Source of the DNA: AB-137-C09 sp964645625
GTDB taxonomy: Bacteria > Pseudomonadota > Zetaproteobacteria > Mariprofundales > Mariprofundaceae
Assembly (NCBI GenBank): GCA_964645625.1
Contig: CAZYAI010000018.1
Coordinates: 1-43,838, forward strand
Length of the DNA stretch: 43,838 nt
Reading direction: 5' to 3'
Notes under the pieces: model-generated
The model's input: only the letters and a program-made list of their open reading frames with translations
Database searches by the model: none
What the model was told of the DNA's origin: nothing
Made by a program: the position numbers and the translations under genes
Part shown: one piece after another, positions 1-8,497 of the stretch
Layout: each line of letters begins with the position of its first letter
Numbering within the stretch: the first letter of the stretch is position 1

Positions 1-1
1 G

Positions 2-1234
2 GTTTGCGGATTCAAACCAAGCGGCGCGTTACAACAAACCAAGCGGCGCGTTACAGAGGGAACGCTGCGCGATATTACTGAACTTAAAGCAGCAGAGGAG
101 GCGTTGGTACAGGCTCGCCTGAAAGCAGAAGCCAGTGATACGCACAAAGGGCATATCTTAGAAGCCATTAGTCACGATTTGCGCCAACCACTGCAGGCGA
201 TGCGCTTATTTATTGATGGCTTGAATATGCAAAAGATGCACCCAAGCAATCAGCAGGTGGTGGCTAAAATTATTTCTACCCACGATGATATTAGTAACAT
301 TGTCAACAAACTGCTTGATGTGGCACACCTGAATACGGGGAAAGTCGATATAAATATTGAAGACTTCAACCTCAAAACATGGTTGCGGCGATTATACATC
401 CAATATGTTGCTCAAGCAGAGGTGCAAGGTGTACCGCTACGCTTACACCTGCCGCAACAGCCGTGTATTGCTAGTACTGATAGCGTACTGCTGACGCAAT
501 TGTTGAACAACCTGATGATGAATGCGTTGCGGCACAGTGGGGATCATGGCGTACTCCTTGCTGTTCGCCCCCGTGCTAATTATTACCGTGTTGAGGTGAG
601 GGACACGGGTGAAGGCATTGATGGCAGTGATTATGAAGTCATTTTTGCAGCCTACACACAGATGAACTATGGTAGTCAGAAGCCGCAACAAGGCGTGGGG
701 CTTGGTTTGGCTATTTGCCGCCGTATTAGCGACCTTTTATCACTCAACCTTAGTGTGCAATCGACCAAGGGGCGCGGCACGTTGTTTTATGTGGATGTAG
801 CCAAAGGGGATGTGGTTAAACATAGTTCTACCACACAAACCAAACGTTGGATGCAACCTTCCTTTGCGCATCGTTCGGTGATGGTCGTTGATCGTGCTCA
901 GCCAGCAAATGAGGCATTGCACAGTGTGTTGCAGCGGTGGCAATGCGTTGTGTTGAGTTATACCGATAGCGCGCAAGCGATAGCTGCACTGCAAGACGGT
1001 ATGTGCCCTGATGTTTTGATTGTGGATTACCAGCTTGATGGTGCTGTTACAGGGTTGGAACTTATCGAGTGTATGCTGCCGTTGTTGCAACAAGCGATGC
1101 CTGTACTATTACTCATTGAAGGTTATGACCCTAACATTGAGGCGATGGCTGCTCGTGCAGGTGTTCCTGTTTTGGCAAGGCCTTTTTCTAGTGAAAAAAT
1201 GCATCATTTTTTGCATAGTCATCTTAGGCTCTGA
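2..1234 (+). CDS. Hybrid sensor histidine kinase with C-terminal receiver domain (5'-truncated by the window)
   Basis: The frame is open from base 2 and reads a PAS-type tail (TLRDITELKAAEEAL), a coiled linker, then a HisKA/HATPase core: H-box ISHDLRQPL, N-box NLMMNALRHS, G1 VRDTGEGID, G2 GVGLGLAICRRIS. After a short linker there is a receiver-like domain with the phospho-acceptor Asp in VLIVDYQLDG. The receiver is atypical: the acidic pocket is VVDRA rather than VVDDD, and the usual Lys-Pro near the end is Arg-Pro (LARPFSS). Autophosphorylation of the HisKA His is expected; whether the receiver is competent is doubtful. The N-terminal sensor part lies outside the window. A 22-bp tandem duplication at 13-56 is not a multiple of three, so the upstream frame may be shifted (see findings). 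The first internal ATG-like start (GTG at 104) is unlikely to be the true start. Confidence 0.85.
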   Translation, partial: VCGFKPSGALQQTKRRVTEGTLRDITELKAAEEALVQARLKAEASDTHKGHILEAISHDLRQPLQAMRLFIDGLNMQKMHPSNQQVVAKIISTHDDISNIVNKLLDVAHLNTGKVDINIEDFNLKTWLRRLYIQYVAQAEVQGVPLRLHLPQQPCIASTDSVLLTQLLNNLMMNALRHSGDHGVLLAVRPRANYYRVEVRDTGEGIDGSDYEVIFAAYTQMNYGSQKPQQGVGLGLAICRRISDLLSLNLSVQSTKGRGTLFYVDVAKGDVVKHSSTTQTKRWMQPSFAHRSVMVVDRAQPANEALHSVLQRWQCVVLSYTDSAQAIAALQDGMCPDVLIVDYQLDGAVTGLELIECMLPLLQQAMPVLLLIEGYDPNIEAMAARAGVPVLARPFSSEKMHHFLHSHLRL

Positions 1235-1396
1235 CCTTTCAAGCAGCAGGTGATGATCGTTTGTAGCTTTTCAAAACGATAGTTCCTGCTACTGTGCCGA
1301 TGTTGGAGTTGTGATCCACATACCATAAGCGCGTGGTTTTTTGATGTGCTGTGTTAACGATGTGAACGTCAGGGGAAAAAAGGGGAGGTTTTCGCT

Positions 1397-2473
1397 ATGC
1401 GTACCATGATCTCATGGTTGTCTGCTCGATTAGCCGATACAGAGCTGGTCATGCTTCTTTCATCGCTGCTAGGAATTCTCGCTCTTGTGCTATTCTTTGG
1501 TCAGATTCTGGCACCGTTGTTGGTGGCGATTGCCTTGGCGTATGTATTAGACACCCTTGTACGCTTTTTGACCGACCGCCATATGCCACATTTTACGGCT
1601 GTCATGTTAGTTTTTGGTACAGCGATGATACTATTGGGTGTCACTTTGGTTACCGTTGTACCATTGTTGACAGACCAAGTGATCGGCTTGGTTACGCACA
1701 TACCTGATTATATCCAGCGTCTGCGCGAAGCGATGGAGCATCTTCATCAATCATATCATATAAGTTGGCTTAACCCCGAACATATTCAAAAATTATTGCA
1801 AAATAATGCCAATGAGTTTCAAACATGGGGAACATCCATGTTGAAAAAATCGTTCGCGCTGATTCCCAGTATTATCGCGCTGTTGGTGTATATGGTGCTT
1901 GTGCCTGTATTGGTTTTCTTTTTACTGAAAGACAAGGAGAGTATTCTGGCATGGACGGCTTCTTTATTGCCGCAAGAACGCTCGCTGCTTAAACGTGTGT
2001 GGCACGAGTTGGATACCCAAATAGGCAATTATATTCAGGGGCGATTTTGGGAGTCGTTGGCAATCGGTTTATTGATGTGGCTGGTCTTTGCTATCATGGG
2101 GCATAAATACGCGCTGCTTCTTGGCGTGCTTACTGGTATTTCGGTGTGGATTCCTTTTGTTGGTGCTGCTGTGGTTACCTTTCCTGTGATGTTTTTATCA
2201 TTGGTGCAATGGGGTATGAGTGATATGGCATTGTATGCCATTTTGGCGTATGGCGCAGTGCAAACCTTTGATGCGAACATCGTGATTCCGTGGTTGTTCT
2301 CCGAGATCGTTGATCTACATCCTGTCGCTATTATTATGGCTGTGTTGGTGTTTGGTAGCTTCTGGGGTTTTATTGGCGTGTTTATTGCTATTCCTATGGC
2401 GGTATTGGTGCAAAGTGTGTTGTCGATTTTCTTAGAGCGATTGCATGACGTTGAGGACGAGCAAGCATCGTGA
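1397..2473 (+). CDS. AI-2E transporter family (PerM-like) permease
   Basis: The 358-residue protein has about eight hydrophobic segments: paired N-terminal helices, a soluble middle section (about residues 90-150), then a helical C-terminal half. This is the layout of the PerM/YdiK/TqsA family (PF01594). The C-terminal part carries the family's typical VDLHPVAIIMAVLVFGSFWG stretch. Members act in the inner membrane as exporters or channels; the substrate (autoinducer-2, Na+/H+ or other) cannot be read from sequence. The ATG at 1397 is preceded by a good Shine-Dalgarno (GGGGAGG, about 8 bp away). The stop overlaps the GTG start of nagZ, so the two are co-translated. The 162 bp upstream hold no gene. 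Confidence 0.9.
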   Translation: MRTMISWLSARLADTELVMLLSSLLGILALVLFFGQILAPLLVAIALAYVLDTLVRFLTDRHMPHFTAVMLVFGTAMILLGVTLVTVVPLLTDQVIGLVTHIPDYIQRLREAMEHLHQSYHISWLNPEHIQKLLQNNANEFQTWGTSMLKKSFALIPSIIALLVYMVLVPVLVFFLLKDKESILAWTASLLPQERSLLKRVWHELDTQIGNYIQGRFWESLAIGLLMWLVFAIMGHKYALLLGVLTGISVWIPFVGAAVVTFPVMFLSLVQWGMSDMALYAILAYGAVQTFDANIVIPWLFSEIVDLHPVAIIMAVLVFGSFWGFIGVFIAIPMAVLVQSVLSIFLERLHDVEDEQAS

Positions 2474-3357
2474 TAACGCAGGACTGGGTTATTGGCTTGC
2501 ATGGTTATACGCTTACAGCACAAGAACAGGAGCTATTGCGTCAGTCGCCACCATTGGGCGTTATTTTGTTTGCTCGCAACGTGCAAGATAGGGCGCAAGT
2601 TGCTGCTCTGTTGGATGATGTGCGTCAGCATACAGGGCAGGCAACATGGGCAGCGATTGATGAAGAGGGCGGACGTATCAACCGTATGCCCTTCCCGCCG
2701 TTTAATGACCGCCGTAGTGCGCAAGCTTATGGTGTCATGTATCAAGATAATCCTACAGCCGCTTTACAAGCCTTGTATGAAGATAATGTGCGGACAGCGC
2801 AAGCGTTGAAGGAACTCGGCTTCAGCCATAATTGCGCCCCTGTGCTGGATCTTTTTTACCCGCAGGCGCACGCCATTATCGGCAATCGCGCTTACAGTGC
2901 AGATGTTGATGATGTGGTTGCTTTAGCCACCGCCTGTATGCGTGGTTTGCATGATGGTGGTATTGCTGCCATCGGTAAGCATTACCCTGGTCACGGTCGT
3001 GCTACGGCAGATTCGCATGGCGAAGTGCCTGTGGTGACGGCTCCAGCAGAAGATGTTATGCGTGATGCCACTGTGTTTGAGCAACTCGTGCAACAAGGCT
3101 TGGCACATATCATGACGGCGCACATTCGCTACACAGCACTGGATGCCGCGATCGCTACTTTTTCGCCTTTTTGGTTGCAGTATTTACGCCAACAAGGTTT
3201 TGCAGGAACGATTTGGAGTGATGATCTGTGTATGAAGGGTGCGGGTGAAGATGTGATCGATGCGATTGGGCAGGCACGCCAAGCTGGCTGTCATGCTTTG
3301 CTTATTTGTGAGCCTCAGGCAGTAGCTCAAGCCTATGGTGCGTCAAGGCGAGTGTAA
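2470..3357 (+). CDS. nagZ: Beta-N-acetylhexosaminidase, glycoside hydrolase family 3
   Basis: This 295-residue cytoplasmic enzyme removes N-acetylglucosamine from muropeptides during peptidoglycan recycling. Family motifs are in order: AAIDEEGGRINRM near residue 60, the substrate-binding KHYPGHG with the catalytic loop ADSHGE (His-Asp dyad), and SDDLCMKGAG carrying the Asp nucleophile. It is shorter than many NagZ proteins (about 330-340 residues), with the C-terminal part reduced. The chosen start is GTG at 2470, overlapping the permease stop (GTGA), with GAGGACGAG upstream; no better in-frame ATG lies nearby. A strong bidirectional terminator follows. Confidence 0.93.
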   Translation: MITQDWVIGLHGYTLTAQEQELLRQSPPLGVILFARNVQDRAQVAALLDDVRQHTGQATWAAIDEEGGRINRMPFPPFNDRRSAQAYGVMYQDNPTAALQALYEDNVRTAQALKELGFSHNCAPVLDLFYPQAHAIIGNRAYSADVDDVVALATACMRGLHDGGIAAIGKHYPGHGRATADSHGEVPVVTAPAEDVMRDATVFEQLVQQGLAHIMTAHIRYTALDAAIATFSPFWLQYLRQQGFAGTIWSDDLCMKGAGEDVIDAIGQARQAGCHALLICEPQAVAQAYGASRRV

Positions 3358-3395
3358 CATGAGTGGGAATGTAGGTGGCATAAGCCCAGCGTAAT

Positions 3396-3426
3396 AAAAA
3401 AGGCTCGCACTAGGCGAGCCTTTTTT
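3396..3426. terminator. Bidirectional rho-independent terminator between nagZ and the porin
   Basis: The arms GGCTCGC (3402-3408) and GCGAGCC (3414-3420) form a perfect stem with a 5-nt loop. A-tract and T-tract of six bases flank it, so it works in both directions for the convergent nagZ (+) and porin (-) genes. Confidence 0.92.
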
Positions 3427-3446
3427 ATTGCCGAAGCAAAAAGTTC

Positions 3447-4553
3447 TTAGAACTTCATCTGAGAGTACAGACCGTAACGGGTAGCCTTTCCAGTCGCACC
3501 AATGACGTTTCCAGCGTTGCTTGTGCTAGTGTGATCATACGCCAGAGAGAAGTTGATGTTTTTAACAGGTGTGTATTCCGCACCTAAAACATAACGTGTT
3601 TTCTTCTGTGGTGTTGCACTGAGTTTGTCTTTGACAGACTCAAAACGACCGAAAGCACCTAGTCCTTCACCAAAGTTGCCCCAGCCCCATAATGCAAAGG
3701 TATCTTCTTTAGCAGTAGTTGCTTGGGTGCTGTTATTCTTCTTGATGTTTTTGATGTAGTTTGCACCAATACGGTAGTCATGACCAACACCATAGGTTGC
3801 CATTACTTGGTTCAATACATGCAGTGTGCCAGCGGCAGTTGATGTCTTCGTGCCCATGAAACCATGACGGTATTGCACATCAAGGGTTAAGCCTTTAACA
3901 GGGTACACGCCGAAACGCATGTTGTAATCGGTGCCTGTACCAGCGGTTTTATTGCTGGTTTGTGTGCCATAACCTTCACCGTTGGTTGCTGTCACCCAGT
4001 AACCGAACATGCCGTCAGACAATTTACCTTTCAGACCAACGCCCAAATCAGAGGATGAGTCATATTTGTATTCGTCAGAAGCGACTTTAGATACATAACG
4101 GTGCTTCCACAAACCCTGTTCGTAGTCGATCCAAGGTGTGTGAGACAGACCTAAACGCAATACAGCAGCTTTACCAGCTAACTTGCCTTCTACATAGGCG
4201 TATTTGAGGAATACATTGCTACCTTTGAAACCAGGGTTGTTTGCAGCTGCAGTGCCGTTGAGACCAGCAGTGGCTACAGGGCTGTTTACATCAGAAGTAA
4301 AACGCATCATCCAGTTGTCATCGAAGTAGTAACGTGCTTCAAAGTAAGCACGGTCAACAGTCATGCCACGGGTGCGGGTGCTTTGAATACCATTTTTTTG
4401 TACTTTATAATCAGTACCATTCAAAAAGAATTTGGCACCAATTTTTAGTTTGCTGTCGCCTTTTTCTGCAACGGTTACACCAGCGAATGCGGGGGTAGCT
4501 GCGGCTGCAATCATGGCAAGCGTTGCTGCTTGTGCGATGTGCTTGATTTTCAT
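3447..4553 (-). CDS. Outer-membrane porin, phosphate-selective-like beta-barrel
   Basis: The 368-residue precursor starts MKIKHIAQAATLAM and has a clear signal peptide ending at about ...TPAFAG. The mature part shows alternating amphipathic strands (for example DNWMMRFTSDVNS, ARYYFD, LTLDVQYRHG) and ends in an aromatic residue (LYSQMKF), the outer-membrane insertion signal. Overall it resembles proteobacterial porins of the OprO/OprP or alginate-type barrels; the substrate is not certain. The start at 4553 is chosen because CTTGGAGGAACG precedes it; the longer frame adds ten unlikely residues. It is divergent from a PhoB-like regulator and a Pho-box-like repeat lies 46-63 bp upstream, which would fit phosphate-regulated expression. 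Confidence 0.8.
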   Translation of the reverse strand: MKIKHIAQAATLAMIAAAATPAFAGVTVAEKGDSKLKIGAKFFLNGTDYKVQKNGIQSTRTRGMTVDRAYFEARYYFDDNWMMRFTSDVNSPVATAGLNGTAAANNPGFKGSNVFLKYAYVEGKLAGKAAVLRLGLSHTPWIDYEQGLWKHRYVSKVASDEYKYDSSSDLGVGLKGKLSDGMFGYWVTATNGEGYGTQTSNKTAGTGTDYNMRFGVYPVKGLTLDVQYRHGFMGTKTSTAAGTLHVLNQVMATYGVGHDYRIGANYIKNIKKNNSTQATTAKEDTFALWGWGNFGEGLGAFGRFESVKDKLSATPQKKTRYVLGAEYTPVKNINFSLAYDHTSTSNAGNVIGATGKATRYGLYSQMKF

Positions 4554-4856
4554 CGTTCCTCCAAGGAAATAAATTGGTGGCAACGATAGCCAAGAATTGT
4601 GTCACGGATATGTCACCTTGATGACCTAGCTTTGCCATTGGCGATAATCGCTGGAATGACGCAATGCTCATGATTGACGTTGAACATCTGAAGACCAATA
4701 CTGATAACATTCACGTCATTGCGGACTTGATCCGCAATCCAGAGAATAGGCATAACGTCACGTAGTATAATGAGCGTCGCGGCTGTAGCTGTTTGCCAGC
4801 AATAAGTTTAGACGTAATGCAGGTATGCCTGCTACCAAGGTATAAGAGGAAACATA
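4554..4856. promoter_or_regulatory. Divergent intergenic region with Pho-box-like direct repeat, hairpin repeat and -10 element
   Basis: The 303-bp region between the porin and the response regulator has no gene. It holds TGTCAC at 4600-4605 and 4611-4616, an 11-bp period like the half-sites of a PhoB box. It also holds a perfect 8-bp-arm hairpin at 4718-4738 (ATTGCGGA / TCCGCAAT) of the kind found in dispersed intergenic repeats. A consensus TATAAT at 4766-4771 has only a poor -35. The downstream regulator has a good ribosome site, AGAGGAAAC. Confidence 0.45.
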
Positions 4857-5558
4857 ATGGCTAAGCATTCCATTTTGATTGTAGAAGATGATCCCGCAAT
4901 CGCACGTTTGTTGGAGCTTCATTTGACGCATGCAGGCTACCGTACTGCCTGTTGTGGTGATGGACGAGAAGCGGCAGACTTATTGCTCGCACAGTCTTAT
5001 GATTTATTGGTGTTGGATCGCATGATCCCTGGTATGCGTGGTTTAGAGCTAACCCGTTGGCTGCGAAAGCAAGAAAAAACACAGCATTTACCGATTCTGA
5101 TGATTACCGCCTTGGGCATGGCAGAAGAGCGGGTGCGCGGCTTGAATGAGGGGGTGGATGACTACCTTGCTAAGCCCTTTGAGCCTGAAGAGGTGATTGC
5201 TCGGGTCAAAGCACTGTTGCGCAGGCGTATCGAAACACATCGTGATGAAGATGCATTTACAGGACCGATTCGCTTGAATACCGATGCCTTGAATGCCAAA
5301 GTGGGTGATAAAACGGTGGAATTGCGCCCTTTGGAGTTTAAATTGTTACAGGTGTTGATGAAGAAGCCTGGCAAGGTGCGCAGTCGTGAGTATTTGTTGG
5401 ATCATGTTTGGGGCGTTAATGCCTTTGTTGAAGAGCGCACTGTGGATGTTACGGTAAAGCGTTTGCGTAAAGCGTTGGGTAAACATGATGCGGGGCGTTA
5501 TGTTCGCACTGTGCGCGGGGCAGGTTACTGCTTTACCTTGGAACAAGAAGAGGACTGA
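4857..5558 (+). CDS. OmpR/PhoB-family response regulator
   Basis: The 233-residue protein has an N-terminal receiver with acidic pair E10/D11-D12, phospho-acceptor D54 (LLVLDRMIPG) and conserved Lys in YLAKPF. A winged-helix DNA-binding domain (about residues 130-228) follows, with the typical ELRPLEFKLL and RTVDVTVKRLRKAL motifs and the wing RTVRGAGYCF. The receiver and effector sequence is most like PhoB. The partner kinase starts 12 bp downstream. Together with the divergent porin and a Pho-box-like repeat, phosphate sensing is a reasonable inference but not proven. Confidence 0.9.
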   Translation: MAKHSILIVEDDPAIARLLELHLTHAGYRTACCGDGREAADLLLAQSYDLLVLDRMIPGMRGLELTRWLRKQEKTQHLPILMITALGMAEERVRGLNEGVDDYLAKPFEPEEVIARVKALLRRRIETHRDEDAFTGPIRLNTDALNAKVGDKTVELRPLEFKLLQVLMKKPGKVRSREYLLDHVWGVNAFVEERTVDVTVKRLRKALGKHDAGRYVRTVRGAGYCFTLEQEED

Positions 5559-5570
5559 TCGTCTTTTATC

Positions 5571-6710
5571 ATGCTACAACATTTTTTATTGCTGGGATTG
5601 TTGGTGGTCTTGTTGTTGTGGCACGAGCTGCGCTTGCGTCAAACGATTCAACAGCAACAACAATATATTCAACGCCTTCAAGCCAATGAAACAAGCCTGA
5701 AAAAGCGGGTTGTTCGTCGTGGCAAGCGTTTGGATACGTTGTTGGATACCATCAATGAGGTGGTGTTGCGGCTGGATCGGTCTGGGCAGGTAAAAAGTAT
5801 GAATAAATTGGGACGAAATCTGTTTCAATTACCGCCGAATACGCCATTGCCGCAACCGTTGACGGCGTTGCATCGTGATCCTGACTGGATTGCTAGCCTC
5901 CATGAATGCCTGCGTTTATTGCCGAAAAGCAGTGACTTGCCCGAGTTACATATTCATCAGCGGGCGCTTAAACCGAAATTGACGCAGTTAGGCGACAATC
6001 AAGTGTTGTTGATCTGCATGGATGTGACAGAACAACATCAGCTACAAGAGCAGCGCAGTATTTTCCTTAGTAATTTGATGCATGACTTAAAAACGCCGTT
6101 GACTTCTTTACTGGGCTATGCGCGAAGCATGCAAACATTCGCTTCTGATAAGAAACTACGTCAAGAGGCGACCACGGTGATTGTGAATGAGGCGCGTCAT
6201 GTCAATAGTTTGCTTGAGGCTCTGTTATGCGTGGATCAAATTGAGCATGGTAAACGTCTGCGTGGGAGTTGCGACTTGGTGCAGTTATTACCGCAAGTAT
6301 GGGCAAAGCTTGATACGATGATGCAAGATAAAGGTTTGACCTTGGAGCTTAACATCAGCACAGAACAGGCGATTGTACCCATGCACGAAATTGATTGTGT
6401 GCGGGTTATGAGCAATATCGCCAGTAATGCGGTGCATTATAGTGACCCTTCAGGAGCAATTCATTGTCATCTTCATCGCGAGGATGGTCAAGTAATGCTG
6501 GAGGTATGTGACCAAGGGCCAGGCATCAGTGATGCTGATTTACCCCATATTACCGAACGCTTCTATCGCGCCGATGCTACGCGCAGTCGTGGTGGTCATG
6601 GCTTAGGGCTGGCAATCGTTCACGAGACCATGCAGCGCGATGGTGGTCGCGTGGACTTTAGCCACAATACGCCGCATGGCTTGTGTGTAAACTTGCACTT
6701 TCCACATTGA
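5571..6710 (+). CDS. Membrane sensor histidine kinase, PhoR-like
   Basis: In this 379-residue protein residues 1-20 form a single N-terminal membrane helix. A Gln-rich coiled coil (about 24-55) and a small PAS-like domain (about 55-155, ending VLLICMDVTEQHQL) follow. The catalytic core has H171 in LMHDLKTPLTSLLG, N-box SNIASNAVHYS, G1 CDQGPGISDADL, F-box ERFYR and G2 HGLGLAIV. The lack of a large periplasmic loop and the PAS domain match PhoR-type kinases. The ribosome site is weak, so translation is probably coupled to the regulator that ends 12 bp upstream. It is convergent with the spermidine-synthase-like gene; only 5 bp separate the two stops. Confidence 0.88.
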   Translation: MLQHFLLLGLLVVLLLWHELRLRQTIQQQQQYIQRLQANETSLKKRVVRRGKRLDTLLDTINEVVLRLDRSGQVKSMNKLGRNLFQLPPNTPLPQPLTALHRDPDWIASLHECLRLLPKSSDLPELHIHQRALKPKLTQLGDNQVLLICMDVTEQHQLQEQRSIFLSNLMHDLKTPLTSLLGYARSMQTFASDKKLRQEATTVIVNEARHVNSLLEALLCVDQIEHGKRLRGSCDLVQLLPQVWAKLDTMMQDKGLTLELNISTEQAIVPMHEIDCVRVMSNIASNAVHYSDPSGAIHCHLHREDGQVMLEVCDQGPGISDADLPHITERFYRADATRSRGGHGLGLAIVHETMQRDGGRVDFSHNTPHGLCVNLHFPH

Positions 6711-6715
6711 GTTTT

Positions 6716-8257
6716 TCACCTCGCGTAATAGGTCCAGCCTTTGAGGTAGTATTGCAATAAAATGGGTTGATCCAGCATGTTGATGTGTACGTCGCTCACT
6801 TGCATGTCTTTTTCAAAGGTGAACAGCGTTCGTAGCTTCGCCTCATCAAGGAACCGTGTGTTGATGGCAAGGTGGGCTTGTTGTGGTTTCATTGCTTCGC
6901 TGCTGGCGACGACAAAGCCCCATTCACCAAAGGAAGGCACGGAAACATGGTAAGGCTCAGCGTAATCGAAGCCCGCTGCGGCAATGGTTTTGCGAATGCT
7001 CCAAAAGGCTTTTGGGGCAAAATAGGGGCTGGTTGCCTGGGTGACAAATAGACCGTTTTCGGCAATGTTTTGGCGAATTAAGGTGTAGAACTGTTTGCTG
7101 TACAGACGTGCCAACGCGTTGTTGTTGGGGTCAGGCAGGTCGCAGATGATGTAATCGAATAATTGCTTGTTGTTACTTAAGTAATTAAAGGCATCGGAAA
7201 TGACGATGTGAACCTTTGGCGATGCCAAACTATTTTCATTTAATGCTTTGATATAGTGGTTGCTTTTGGCGAGTTGGATCATCTTTTCATCCAAATCAAC
7301 CAGTATAACTTCTTCAATCTGTGGGTATTTGAGTAATTCGCGCACGGCAAGTCCATCGCCTGCACCGAGCAGTAGTACGCGCCGCACAGGATGGTGGTGC
7401 ATGGCAAGCGGCACATGAACCAGTGATTCGTGGTAACGGTATTCATCAAGCGAAGAGAATTGCAGATTGCCATTGAGGAACAAGCGTACGTCTTGGCGGT
7501 GGCGGGTAAGTACGATTTTTTGGTAGCGCGTTTGTTCGCTATATACAATGCGATCATCGTAGAGCTTGCTGTCCCAGTACCTCAACATGCTGGCAGAGAA
7601 GACCATCATCACGACGATGGTGATACTACCTAAGGTCGTCAATAGCATTAGCTTGGACTTGGCGTTGTGCAAGGTGTGGCGAAACATGTGCAACACCACG
7701 ATGCCAATGGACATGTTGACCAAACCAAAAATCAACGATGATTGATAAACACCAAACAACGGTAGCAATAGGAAGGGGAAGGCTAAGGTGGCGATTAACG
7801 CGCCCAAGTAATCGAGGGATAGGATGTTGGCAATATTAAATTGCAACCGTTTGTAATCATCCATCAGCCGCGTGAGTAAGGGGATTTCCATGCCTATCAA
7901 GAAGCCAATAACGATGGTCAACAGCATATACACAGGTATAAAGGCGTTGCCAAAGCCATATGCCATATAGAGCAATGGCACGCTGAGTCCGCCTGTCACC
8001 CCCAATATTAACTCTACGATGATGAAGCGTTGGAGTAGGGTTTGTTCGATGTATTTTGAGGCGAACGAGCCCAGTCCCATTGCTGCCATATAGATGCCGA
8101 TGGTGAGCGAAAACCACGTCACGCTGTCGCCTAAAAAGTAGGAAGCGGTGGTGGCAATCAGCAATTCATAAATGATGGAACATAAACCTGCAATAAATGC
8201 AGCATACATCAGGGTAAGGCTGTAAGGCTTACCCGCTTCGATAGAAGAACTTGTCAC
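6716..8257 (-). CDS. Membrane-embedded spermidine synthase-like aminopropyltransferase
   Basis: The 513-residue protein has an N-terminal half of about seven membrane helices (residues 15-220). A soluble spermidine-synthase-type Rossmann domain follows: YQKIVLTR, LFLNGNLQFSSLDEYRYHE, the AdoMet-binding VLLLGAGDGLAVREL, acidic VDLDEKM, and CDLPDPNNN matching the catalytic D-x-PDP region. The family transfers aminopropyl groups from decarboxylated AdoMet to amines; the membrane fusion suggests an envelope-linked product or substrate. It starts with GTG at 8257, sharing one base with the preceding TAG stop. It closes the PspA/DUF350 cluster, which also contains SpeD, the enzyme that makes the aminopropyl donor. 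Confidence 0.88.
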   Translation of the reverse strand: MTSSSIEAGKPYSLTLMYAAFIAGLCSIIYELLIATTASYFLGDSVTWFSLTIGIYMAAMGLGSFASKYIEQTLLQRFIIVELILGVTGGLSVPLLYMAYGFGNAFIPVYMLLTIVIGFLIGMEIPLLTRLMDDYKRLQFNIANILSLDYLGALIATLAFPFLLLPLFGVYQSSLIFGLVNMSIGIVVLHMFRHTLHNAKSKLMLLTTLGSITIVVMMVFSASMLRYWDSKLYDDRIVYSEQTRYQKIVLTRHRQDVRLFLNGNLQFSSLDEYRYHESLVHVPLAMHHHPVRRVLLLGAGDGLAVRELLKYPQIEEVILVDLDEKMIQLAKSNHYIKALNENSLASPKVHIVISDAFNYLSNNKQLFDYIICDLPDPNNNALARLYSKQFYTLIRQNIAENGLFVTQATSPYFAPKAFWSIRKTIAAAGFDYAEPYHVSVPSFGEWGFVVASSEAMKPQQAHLAINTRFLDEAKLRTLFTFEKDMQVSDVHINMLDQPILLQYYLKGWTYYAR

Positions 8258-8493
8258 TATTTGCCGCTACCAGGCCCTCCGCCCAAGGTATGAGGACCAC
8301 TGCGGCTACCGTTGTGAATATCCCGTTCATAATAAACACCGCTAGGTCCGCCCCAGTACCAAAAAGAAGGGCTGCTGTGGTAACCATTGTAACCCATATA
8401 ACCATAGCCATTGCTCGCCGATGACATGAGAAACATATAAACAATACCCAGTACCACACTGGTGATGATGACGGCTTTGCTGTTTTTGTTCAT
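8257..8493 (-). CDS. Small membrane-anchored Gly/Tyr-rich protein
   Basis: A 78-residue protein with one N-terminal membrane helix (about residues 7-25, AVIITSVVLGIVYMFLMS). A low-complexity tail rich in Gly, Tyr, Ser and Trp follows (GYGYMGYNGYHSS). No family is recognised. It lies 4 bp after the gene upstream and its TAG overlaps the GTG of the spermidine-synthase-like gene, so it belongs to the same transcript. A minus-strand frame overlaps it but lacks a ribosome site, so I prefer this one. The tail is probably periplasmic. Confidence 0.7.
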   Translation of the reverse strand: MNKNSKAVIITSVVLGIVYMFLMSSASNGYGYMGYNGYHSSPSFWYWGGPSGVYYERDIHNGSRSGPHTLGGGPGSGK

Positions 8494-8497
8494 TGCT

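Noticed and set aside
2035..2523. 162-codon minus-strand frame inside the AI-2E gene
   Set aside because: Antisense shadow of a well-supported membrane protein gene; no ribosome site or known domain.
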